64,000 bases of DNA from contig CM043964.1 of assembly GCA_014529385.2 (NCBI GenBank), positions 106,642,087 to 106,706,086 of the forward strand, in the 5' to 3' direction. Of the stretch, positions 46,422 through 55,294 are shown one piece after another (position 1 is the stretch's first letter; the number at the start of each line of letters is the position of its first letter). A program made the position numbers and the translations under genes. This stretch comes from Adiantum capillus-veneris. Lineage: Eukaryota; Streptophyta; Polypodiopsida; Polypodiales; Pteridaceae. The notes under the pieces were generated by a model. That model saw nothing but the letters and a program-made list of their open reading frames with translations. It did not search any database and was not told the origin of the DNA.

Positions 46422-48792
46422 TACTATAGATGGGCTGTGTAGAAGCTTTTACCTCTATGGATGTATTACATGAGGAGCTAGAAGCTTCATGAGACTCCCC
46501 CCTTCCTGAGCTAGGTGGAACAAATCGTTCTTTCTTTGGTACCCAAACTAGCTCTGGACTAGGTGTGTAGCATTCTGTGATCTTTCCTTTTCCACGATCA
46601 TTGATTCGTTTTGGAGCTACGGGATTGGGCTCACTTGGGTCAGGTGATAGGTAAGAGCACAATCTACGTTTTGGCACCCAGATTTGATCATTTCCTTGAT
46701 AGTAGCCTTGGGCTTCCAATAGTCGTTTAGGGATCCATCGCAACATTTTCTTACTTTTCTTGGAGCGAGTGGTACGTTTCTTACAAGGCTTCTGTTTTTT
46801 AGCACTAGCTATGGTCACTAAAGAAGCTTTAGGGACCCACTTGTATGTTTTCTTCGTTACATTAGGATGAGTCTTGTCGGAAGCGATATGCATTGCTTGT
46901 AGCATATTTAAGGGTACAGGCATTTCATCCCCCTCAGGTGTTACCCAGGTCGTCCCCCTATTTCCCCAAGTGTCTATGGTTGCTGCTAGGTGGACCCAAT
47001 CCACATTGTCCGACTCAGTCATCCCAGGTAGGATATCCATATAAGGAGAATCTTGGCCAATGTCTGTATCCTTCTTACAAGTGTAACAATATTGTAGTGG
47101 GGCCGAGTGAACTGTGGTGTCAGAGCGATGATCAATAATGGTTTTACTCCCTAAGGGGTGTACCTTACCAGTCTCCAAATCCACTCTAAGGACAGAGTCT
47201 TGGAATTGCAAATAGACATGATTTTTAGACCAATCATGAACCATTTGTGCTTCCCTCATGAATGGTCCTCCTAAAATCATTTCATATGACATAAGGTGTT
47301 TAGAGAAATCCATTACAATGAACGTATGTCGTACCTCGTATCCTAGAACTTTGATCTTAAGATCCTTGAGCATCCCCATAGGTTTGGCTATGGTACCATT
47401 TGCCATCTTTACGACAATGTTAGTAACACTGAGGCGGGGTTTTCCCATGGATTCCCAACAATCTTTTGTAACGATGCTAACTCCCGCACCACCATCAAGA
47501 ATTCCCTTTATAGTCAATCCCTTGGTAGTGATGGGTAGGGTTGCATTAGACTCGTCGCCTTCAAAATACTGCCCTAATTCGTTAATGGGTATCTCGATCA
47601 CAGACTCGTGTCCATCTAAGTCAAGTGATTGCACATGATTTTCCTCATCATTCATAATCGAGTCAGGCCTATTTGGTTGCGCAAACTGCGGTAATCCCGT
47701 TCGTAGCTCTCCGTTAAGGAATGCTCGAAGTGCAAGGAATAACTCATGATCTCCATACAGCTTTGCTATGATCGTGGTTCGGACCTCAGAAGACATGAAG
47801 TCCACTAGTTTGGCAACATTCATTGGCATTTTGCAGGGTGTAGGTCCTTGACTAGAAACTGGTGAGGATGGAATCTCATATTCCTCAATGGGATTGGGTA
47901 TTCCTTCGTTAAACATCCTTTCCAACAAGAAAGGTGTATGCTCACTTTCTAATGTCCCGTCCTCACTCCCTTCTTGGATGATACTAGATATGGCTAACGG
48001 TCTATGGTTCATGTGGGGTGGATGAACTTGCGTGGGAAACACTGTGTCATGAATTTTGACATGCATGGGTTCTGGTTCTAGTTCCCCTTGAGTCTCCTCC
48101 ACTAAACCTCTTAGATGTTTCACCTGCTCAATCTCATCTACTGGGTTTGGGTACGTCCCAATCTTCTTTTTACGATTCTTCCCTTTTTGCCCCTGCGGTT
48201 TATCTTGGGGGTCTTGGATTGGATTTGGAAACACTTGTGGTGTTTTCAGAGGCTCTTTATGGTTTTCTCTTATTCGGTTTTCATTTGGTTCCATGTTACG
48301 GTTTTCTTTGTCGGTCTTTCCCTTTGTGGTATTGGTTCTAGTCTCCATTGTCTCGACTGAATCTGAATCATCCTCGAGGTCATTCATATATACAGGGTCA
48401 TCTCCTGTTCCTATGTTTGTTTTGGAACTTGGCTTTGAATTTCCTGTATTCTGCGACCTCTTCCTTCGTGTCTTCTTTTTCTTTGCTTGGATAACTGACG
48501 CGGTATCTCTCTCTTCGAGGATATGGCCTGGCCCTTGAAGCATGGACCGTGTAATCGCATAAGCGGGTGCGACGGGTGGTATTGGCGATGTCACACTAGC
48601 AATTTCGACCAAATTTAGGGGTGTGATTTTAGGCGCATTTGGGTTATAGGGGCATTGGGAAATCAAGTGATCTATGCCACAACGATTACAGGTGAGTATT
48701 GGCATTGCAGACATGCTCCCTTGATTCATTTGCATCTGTGCAGCATTCTTTTGCAGCCTAATAGGGCACTCCGTTGCTCGATGTGGTCTACC
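46408..48792 (-). CDS. Protease-containing continuation of gag (same frame)
   Basis: 775 codons from the first ATG at 48735, but the frame is open back to the TGA at 48793-48795 and identical to the gag frame. It starts with the second half of a split knuckle (GRPHRATEC), then CNRCGIDHLISQC, then long Lys/Pro/Glu-rich linkers. Near residue 408 it reads IKGILDGGAGVSIVTKDCWE and later LMSYEMILGGPFMREA, a retropepsin-like fold of gypsy type with D-G-G in place of D-S/T-G. The C-terminal 250 residues contain repeated WVPK motifs (WVPKASLV, RWIPKRLLE, WVPKRRLC, WVPKKERF) of unknown role. Confidence 0.75.
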   Translation of the reverse strand, partial: GRPHRATECPIRLQKNAAQMQMNQGSMSAMPILTCNRCGIDHLISQCPYNPNAPKITPLNLVEIASVTSPIPPVAPAYAITRSMLQGPGHILEERDTASVIQAKKKKTRRKRSQNTGNSKPSSKTNIGTGDDPVYMNDLEDDSDSVETMETRTNTTKGKTDKENRNMEPNENRIRENHKEPLKTPQVFPNPIQDPQDKPQGQKGKNRKKKIGTYPNPVDEIEQVKHLRGLVEETQGELEPEPMHVKIHDTVFPTQVHPPHMNHRPLAISSIIQEGSEDGTLESEHTPFLLERMFNEGIPNPIEEYEIPSSPVSSQGPTPCKMPMNVAKLVDFMSSEVRTTIIAKLYGDHELFLALRAFLNGELRTGLPQFAQPNRPDSIMNDEENHVQSLDLDGHESVIEIPINELGQYFEGDESNATLPITTKGLTIKGILDGGAGVSIVTKDCWESMGKPRLSVTNIVVKMANGTIAKPMGMLKDLKIKVLGYEVRHTFIVMDFSKHLMSYEMILGGPFMREAQMVHDWSKNHVYLQFQDSVLRVDLETGKVHPLGSKTIIDHRSDTTVHSAPLQYCYTCKKDTDIGQDSPYMDILPGMTESDNVDWVHLAATIDTWGNRGTTWVTPEGDEMPVPLNMLQAMHIASDKTHPNVTKKTYKWVPKASLVTIASAKKQKPCKKRTTRSKKSKKMLRWIPKRLLEAQGYYQGNDQIWVPKRRLCSYLSPDPSEPNPVAPKRINDRGKGKITECYTPSPELVWVPKKERFVPPSSGRGESHEASSSSCNTSIEVKASTQPIYSSGPP

Positions 48793-51384
48793 TCACTCGT
48801 AGCATTGAAGAGGTGGCCTCCTAGCCTGAGTGTTGATATTTTGACCTCTGGATGCGAGAGCAGCAGCTTGATAAACCGGCTTGACTTGCCCCCAACAATC
48901 TTCCATGTAGTATATAGGACACTCTTCCAATGTATCAAGTCCGTAGGCAATACTAGTGTCTATTTCCTCCTCACAGCCATCTGCATAAGCATTAGATGGC
49001 TCACAACCCACTTGGTTCATAGGGGCGACTCTTGGATGTGGGGGCTGCGGTCCTAGCACAGGAGGTGGTAGCGGTGTAGCTTGTACAACATTTTGAGATC
49101 TAGGGACCATGTGTTGCGGTAGTTGCTCAACAGGTGGAGCAAGCATCAATACAGGAGCTCGAGGTGCATCCGTCCAGGCTACAGGTGGTCTACTTGCCAT
49201 CATATGTTTGATCATTAAACAATCCTTAGCTTGGTGACCATACCTACCACATGCATTGCAAGTTCCATTAAATTTTACTCTAAACGTAGGGCACTCATTA
49301 GTGCTATGTGGACCTAAGCAAATGGAACACCATTGTTGCTCCCTTCTTGGATACATGTGACTATTTTGAGGGGGTCGATTATCCTTAAGAGACTCTTGGA
49401 TTGCCTTGGTGAGGTCTGTCAAGAATGTCTCAAATACCTTTGGCTCATTGGCAATGGGCTTTGCAGTCATGGGTTCATACTCAATGGCTTGTGAGCTAGT
49501 GGATCTCGTGTCAGTAGACACCCTCATGCCTGCTATCATCAAGTTGTCCTCTAATTGGATTGCATTGGCAATGACATCTTCCCAGGTTGTGATACCTCTA
49601 ATCACTAGTCCATTATAGATTCCTTCATTCCTCAACCCTCGAATGAATCGATCAAGCAGTTGGTTATTGTTGAAGCGCTCATTTACAGGGCAGCGAGAGT
49701 TTAAGTGCTTTAGACGACTAATGAAGTCCCTTACTGACTCTCCTTCCTTACGTTCGGCCTTCTGTAACTGAGATGCTACACCCCAAAGCACACCTTCTCG
49801 TATGTACTCCTTTAGAAACAAACTTCGAAGGGTAGGGTAGATTGTTTTCTCGTCCACCCTTAGGGTTCTATACCAATCTCCAGTCTTCCCACTTAATGTC
49901 AAGCTTAAGGCATTGCACTTATGTAGTTCGTTGCGTTCCCCTAAGGAATCACATACTTGTTCAAACACTTCAATGTGTTTTCTAGCATCTTCGTCCCCAT
50001 TGAATTTTTGCGTGAGTTTGGCAATTTGTACTGCCTTACTTCTAGGCTCTCTATCAGATGCATGATGCATATTTTCCGCGATAGATCGACCTATGGTTTG
50101 AGCAAACACTGCCAAGTCACCTATGTGAGGAGGCAGGGCCGGTGGAGGTACTCTTGGAATCATATTTGGGAGAGAGACGGGTACCGGTCTTGGCATATGT
50201 GTGGATGATGCAGGATATGGAACATAACCGAGCATAGGTCCACTCGGATAAGGGCTAGGGAGGGGCACTCGAGGAGCATGAACAAGTGGTACAATTGGAG
50301 GTGTGGGGGCCATGTGTGCATAAGGGGCTAGAGGCACATACGGTCGAGGCCCCATATTAGGTACTACGACACTAGGTAGTGGCACTGCGCTAACCGTAGA
50401 TGTCATCGGTACATTCTCTGTCAGGCTTATCCCTGGAGTGAGCATTGTGTTTTCCTTAATAGAGGGTTGAGCCAAGTTAGGGAAGCTAAAGTTCTCGCTC
50501 GGAGGCTCAGATTGCATAGAGACCCCAGGTGAAATGACGTAAGATGGGTCCATGGGACTCATTAGAGGAGTCTCCATTTGTGATAGAGTAGGCTGTTGAG
50601 CCTTGCTCGTATCCAGAAATCTCATGGGGCCAGTTGAGAGTATATTTACCCCTCGGTTTTGCCTTTCCGATTGAATAATGCCATGGATAACATTAGAGAT
50701 CATTTTCTGTTGATCTTCGATGCTCGTGGCACTAGAGGTGGATTGTACAATCTCTATCCATCCTACATGGTAGGCGTGGCCAGAGTGTAGATCCGTCAAC
50801 ACCTCAGTGTGGAGGTCGTATGTCCAATGATCATTAATGAACAATCCTTCTAGAGTCGACGTGTTAACGGTTTCTTGTGAGGTAGAAGCAATGTTGCTCC
50901 CCGTGGTTTTACTTGTCACCAACGGTACTCTAGAGGGAACTTCTGAAGGAGGCAGCTCAACAGGGCCTTCTTGGTAAGAAGTTGGCACGATATCCACATG
51001 GACACTCTTTGGGGGTGTGGGGTCCACGTGCGATGTGAAAGGAGAGTCCACTTCCCCACCCCCTTCGTGTGCTTCATTTGCATCAGGTTCCGAGCGAGTA
51101 GCTCTACCTAATGTTTCCATGAAACGGCTAAACATACTAGTACTAGGCTGTGGAGCTTCGGGAGGTGCATGGCCTTCTCTCTCAGTGTTTTGGGTAGGGT
51201 ATGCTTCCATGATTTCTGAGTCGGAGGAGGAATCACTAGCGGCTATTTTAGGGTCTTGGGTGGTGCTACCTTGTGTCCCCGCTGAGGGTCTAGAGCCTAT
51301 CGTGGATGGGTAATGGGTGTCCGTATGAACATAGGCACCCTCAATATGCTCGTGTTCTAGCACCCGCCCAGAGCGTAAGTGCAT
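48793..51384 (-). CDS. Gag polyprotein of gypsy-type element
   Basis: 863 codons. Residues 1-445 are a long Pro/Ser-rich region starting MHLRSGRVLE. Residues about 445-620 are the retrotransposon gag (capsid) domain (AKLTQKFNGDEDARKHIEVF, SGKTGDWYRTL, VRDFISRLKHLNSRC). CCHC knuckles are at about 684 (CSICLGPHSTNEC) and 707 (CNACGRYGHQAKDC). It stops with TGA inside a third knuckle (CYE, stop, GRPHRATEC), after which the same frame continues for 775 or more codons. The stop is either a nonsense mutation or a readthrough site. Gag builds the virus-like particle of the element. Confidence 0.88.
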   Translation of the reverse strand: MHLRSGRVLEHEHIEGAYVHTDTHYPSTIGSRPSAGTQGSTTQDPKIAASDSSSDSEIMEAYPTQNTEREGHAPPEAPQPSTSMFSRFMETLGRATRSEPDANEAHEGGGEVDSPFTSHVDPTPPKSVHVDIVPTSYQEGPVELPPSEVPSRVPLVTSKTTGSNIASTSQETVNTSTLEGLFINDHWTYDLHTEVLTDLHSGHAYHVGWIEIVQSTSSATSIEDQQKMISNVIHGIIQSERQNRGVNILSTGPMRFLDTSKAQQPTLSQMETPLMSPMDPSYVISPGVSMQSEPPSENFSFPNLAQPSIKENTMLTPGISLTENVPMTSTVSAVPLPSVVVPNMGPRPYVPLAPYAHMAPTPPIVPLVHAPRVPLPSPYPSGPMLGYVPYPASSTHMPRPVPVSLPNMIPRVPPPALPPHIGDLAVFAQTIGRSIAENMHHASDREPRSKAVQIAKLTQKFNGDEDARKHIEVFEQVCDSLGERNELHKCNALSLTLSGKTGDWYRTLRVDEKTIYPTLRSLFLKEYIREGVLWGVASQLQKAERKEGESVRDFISRLKHLNSRCPVNERFNNNQLLDRFIRGLRNEGIYNGLVIRGITTWEDVIANAIQLEDNLMIAGMRVSTDTRSTSSQAIEYEPMTAKPIANEPKVFETFLTDLTKAIQESLKDNRPPQNSHMYPRREQQWCSICLGPHSTNECPTFRVKFNGTCNACGRYGHQAKDCLMIKHMMASRPPVAWTDAPRAPVLMLAPPVEQLPQHMVPRSQNVVQATPLPPPVLGPQPPHPRVAPMNQVGCEPSNAYADGCEEEIDTSIAYGLDTLEECPIYYMEDCWGQVKPVYQAAALASRGQNINTQARRPPLQCYE

Positions 51385-52310
51385 GTGCTTTTGATACCCT
51401 AAGGTGTCAAAAAGCTGCTCTATGAGGCCTTGTGACTAGTTTTTTGCGTGTTTTTTTGTTTGTTTTTTTGCTAGATTTTTTAGAGCGTGTCGTGGAATGG
51501 GCCGTGTGATAGCTCGAAACGAGCGTATCGCTAGGAGGGACGTGTTGTGCTTTACAGCCCACCGTTTGGTTCTATTTTGCTCCAGAAAAGCCCGAAATAG
51601 TCTTTTCCTAGCTGGGGAACTAGGCTCCAAATAGCAAGTCTAAGGGTGCAAGTGGGAAGAGAAGGGAGGAGAGTGGAGGACTTGTCCCACATGCTCTCAT
51701 TCCCTCTTGAGGGAGTAGGGTATATATATAAGAGTGAGTCTAGTATATGTCATAAGACTGAGGACTGAGGCGTGGGCCTGGGCCTGGGCCTGGGGAAATG
51801 ATCCCGATTTAACTTTTATACAAACCAACCCGTCCGTTTTAAAACTCACGTTTTTTATTTTCGAAAATTTAACCTCCCCCTCACTCACGTTTTTATTTTT
51901 CGCTTTTTTTTTTCTCTGAAAAAAAAAATATTATTTTTTTTAAAGCTTTTTTTTTTTGGGTGCGCGTTTTGGTGCGCGTTGACCTCACCTACCTGCTTTC
52001 TGTCTCACCTAATTACTAGCCTGCTTAATTAACTAACTGTGCGTCTACATGTGCACAAACCAGAAAACACAGAAAATGTAGAAAATGCAGAAATTGAAAC
52101 TTAACAAAACTGTGCAGTGCAAACCAGAAAATGCAGAAAATGCAAAAACGCAAGAAATGCTAACTGTGCAATGCAAACCAGAAAACGCAGAAAACGCAAA
52201 AAACAAAAATCTCCACACAACTACACACACTCATTCCCTGCCTTTCCTATGATAGAAATTGCACCACAAGAAAGCGTAAAGTGCTTAACCGAGCTTAGTG
52301 TAGGGCATTT
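51385..52310 (-). other. 5' leader of gypsy-type element
   Basis: Non-coding region between the primer site and the gag start. It includes four tandem GGGCCT hexamers (about 51,773-51,794) and, at 52,060-52,200, several CAGAAAACGCAGAAAACGCA-like repeats. No gene. Confidence 0.6.
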
Positions 52311-52327
52311 CCCCGGCAGCGGCGCCA
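52311..52327 (-). promoter_or_regulatory. Primer binding site, TGGCGCCGCTGCCGGGG
   Basis: Four bases from the 5' LTR end. It matches the TGGCGCCGTTGCCGGGG site used by many plant gypsy elements and sets the minus orientation. Confidence 0.88.
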
Positions 52328-52331
52328 AAAA

Positions 52332-52574
52332 TGTGCACTCCTTGCCGCACTGTCGAAGCAAGGGACTTGCCAATACACCGTGTGCGAGCCACAAATGGCT
52401 CCAAGCACACAACAAGCCTAAACTAGCAAGCTCAAGAGAGCAAAGGGTGTGTCACTCACCGCTCTACGCTCACCTTCGTGGTGGATTCCTCGCCGCGATG
52501 AAGAAGAAGCCGCAGTCGTGCCGTGCTCAACCGCTTCGCCGCCGCCGTGCCTTCGTAATGCTCGATCGCACACA

Positions 52575-52669
<95 letters not shown>

Positions 52670-52961
52670 AGGTGAAGAAGAAGAAGATGGAGATGGAGCA
52701 AGAGCACTATTCTATTGCACAAATGAGAGAATGAGTGAATTTTAGGTTTAGTTGGCTTTTATATGAGCTCACCCCATTCACACTTGGGCACCCATGCTTA
52801 GCCAACTAATCCCTTGAATTCCCAGTTAGAGTGCGCCTCTCATCGGCGATCACTCTTACCCTTTTCCTATTGGTCCGACAAGCCCGATACCTGACTCTAC
52901 CAAATACATAATACACGTCCGTCGTACGTGATGGGGTGTCTGTGAGCCGTGAGGGTTAACA
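52332..52961 (-). repeat. 5' LTR of gypsy-type gag-protease element
   Basis: 630 bp. It is longer than its partner because of a larger CT/CA tract (about 52,579-52,664). Ends TGTGCAC and GTTAACA match the other LTR. Confidence 0.93.
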
Positions 52962-52966
52962 CCGCC

Positions 52967-53163
52967 CAGTAGCATGTGATACTATGTATGCCAAATGTGG
53001 TGCCTTAAAGAGGGCGACTGCCCATAAATTACCAAAAGCCAAGGGGGCATGGCCGCCCAAGGAAGGGTGGCCGCCCATTAGCCCACAAAAAGGGTTTTTT
53101 TTTAACATAATGTGAAGGGGAAGGATGCGATGGCCGGCAGCAGCGAACAGAGCAGGAAACGGG
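52967..53163. repeat. Host repeat copy 2, right piece
   Basis: 197 bp matching 10229-10425, following CCGCC 52962-52966. It carries CATGGCCGCCCAAGGAAG and ends near GAAACGGG. Confidence 0.88.
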
Positions 53164-53486
53164 GGAGGGAGAGCTTGTGTTGGGCAGTAGAGGGCGTACA
53201 TGAAGCTGCCAATTAAATGAACAATGCTCAGCTGGTCTTTGCACTGCGATTCGGCCCCATCACCGCCGGATTTCACGCACCTCAACCTCTTCCATGCCAT
53301 GTCATCAAGGGATCTTGCCCACTAGCGATATCGCTAGTGGGTTGGCCATAAATAGCAAAGGGCAGTTACCCATGCAAAGCAAAAGAACTGCCAAGGTCAG
53401 CTCTTATAAAGAGAATAAGGAGGCCTCTTTTTTTTTTCTCTTCTCTCCGGAGGCCATGAACCTTGAGAACTCGCGAGCCAAGCTTC
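53164..53486. other. Unassigned stretch containing a 24-bp perfect palindrome
   Basis: At 53318-53341, arm CCCACTAGCGAT and its inverse are joined without a loop. The rest has no gene or repeat that I recognise. Confidence 0.8.
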
Positions 53487-53700
53487 CATAGCCCACTCTA
53501 ATCCAAACACCATTAGCCAACTCTAATCAAACCCTCCTAAGCCCACTCTAATCAAAACTCTTAAGCCCACTCTAATCCTAAACTCCATAGCCCACGCAAA
53601 TCCAAAGCTTCCTTAGCCCACTCTAATCAAACCCTCCGAAGCCCACTCAAATCCAAGACGCCATAGTCCACTCTAATCCAAGCTTCCATAGCCAACCACG
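53487..53700. repeat. Minisatellite, unit about 25-30 bp
   Basis: About eight copies of a unit with core TAGCCCACTCTAATCCAAAC, varying in length and sequence. Confidence 0.88.
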
Positions 53701-54001
53701 ATGGAAAGCTTTCTCATGCCACGCCTTCCATAGCCGACTGGAATTGCAAGCTCTCTCGGAGGAGAAACTCCATCAAGCTCTCTCTCTTTCCCTCTCATAC
53801 TCAAGCCTTGAATTATCTCCCTCCCACTGTCATGTCCATCTCTTGCTCTCTCCCAAAAGCTTGAAATCTATTAAGTCTATATTGTTAAGCCCAATATTAT
53901 TAGCTTGATCAGAATGAAGCCATAACCCAGGCCAGAATCTCTTTCTCAATCCCTAGCTCATCAGCTTGATCTTTCATAAGCCATAATTAATCATATCCCT
54001 A

Positions 54002-54100
<99 letters not shown>

Positions 54101-54761
54101 TTGAAGCAGCAGACGAAGAACGAAGGAGAGGAATATTTTCAAGGAAAGCTTGGCATGCCAATTAAGGTGAAGGGGAAAGCATAACAACATCATTATCATC
54201 AACCTCAACATTATCATCATCGAGATAGCTGAAGTTTTATTTTCTCTATTATCACCTAAGTTAAGGTAGGTTAAATCGATGTAAGGAGCTTAAATCCTCA
54301 ATTAACATTTAATTTAAGCAACGGTACTAATAATTGTCCGCTTTCAGTAATCAAGCTTCAAAATCTTGTTCAAGCTGTCAGTTTTAAGCTTTGTCTACAT
54401 TAATTGTGTATGCTATGTTGCAACTCTCTTTCTCACACCTCTCACAGCTAGAGGCCTTGCGCCTTCCCGCAGGCTCACCTTTCAAACACAAATCCCCCGA
54501 GACAGTGGCAACTCGCTAACACTCCCAATCTTGCGTTGTACCAATCGTGAGCAACCACCGTTTCTCCAATATGATGGGATGTGCATCATCATATACCTTC
54601 ATCACAAAGAAACAATTAAGGCACTTGATTCCCAAAAGGCATACCTTTACATTTTGTGCTATCCCTAAACATGTAGTTGTGATGTGGTTGGCCATCCTTA
54701 TTTGTATATACATAACCTTATTACCACCTTTGTATCCACTTGACTCGTGGCATACTTTCAT
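53701..54761. other. Unassigned stretch with a long CT microsatellite
   Basis: A (CT)n tract of about 90 bp at 54,006-54,096. Open frames of 80-108 codons at 54,366-54,842 lack recognised domains and overlap the LTR start. Confidence 0.55.
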
Positions 54762-54883
54762 TGCAACAGTCGGAGCACAGAGCGCTTGAAAAATGCTCAA
54801 AATACGAGCAATAGAATCACCAGTCACATACCTGCAAATCATATATACACAAAATCCTCGTGCAAGACTGTTCTAAGAGAGAC

Positions 54884-54965
<82 letters not shown>

Positions 54966-55294
54966 AGAAGAAGAAGAAGAAGAGAATGTGCAAGTGTACA
55001 TCCTAGAGCACAGTGCTACATAGGCATGGTGAGACAAGAGAGGGGAGATAAGAGAAGATGAACAAAGGCACTGAGTGCATTCTCCCGTTGTACTTGAGTG
55101 AGCATTTTCCTCCTGGACATATTTATTTATAGATTTCTTGAATGCTCAAAATCACTATCCACCCAAACATAATAATGGCCATAACTCATAAAGAGCACTC
55201 TGATACTGAAATGTCCATACACTTGCTATCCTTCTATATAATCCATAGCTTTTGCCATCTATTAGCTGCAATAAATACATATTTATCCATTCCA
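54762..55294 (-). repeat. 3' LTR of non-autonomous element (54.8-58.5 kb)
   Basis: About 533 bp, including the (GA)n tract at about 54,888-54,961. It starts TGCAACAG on plus. Confidence 0.7.

Larger units (their letters stand above)
44045..52961 (-). mobile_element. Gypsy-type gag-protease-only LTR retrotransposon (TR-GAG-like), TSD CCGCC
   Basis: An 8.9-kb element with LTRs at 44045-44635 and 52332-52961, both starting TGTGC and ending GTTAACA on plus. It is flanked by CCGCC (44040-44044, 52962-52966). On the minus strand: 5' LTR, four T, primer site TGGCGCCGCTGCCGGGG, a leader, gag-protease coding (51384-46408), a non-coding part, a polypurine tract, 3' LTR. No RT, RNase H or integrase is present, so it must borrow them. 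Such gag-only elements with intact ends are known in plants. Insertion in the host repeat is confirmed by the empty copy at 10224-10228. Confidence 0.93.

Noticed and set aside
47258-48538. Plus-strand frames opposite the gag-protease gene
   Set aside because: Shadows of the minus-strand retroelement coding sequence.
9748-53163. Host repeat copies as LTRs of a giant retroelement
   Set aside because: The copies are contiguous tandem repeats (junction at 10425/10426). The outer copy is interrupted by insertions with their own duplications, and there is no primer site.
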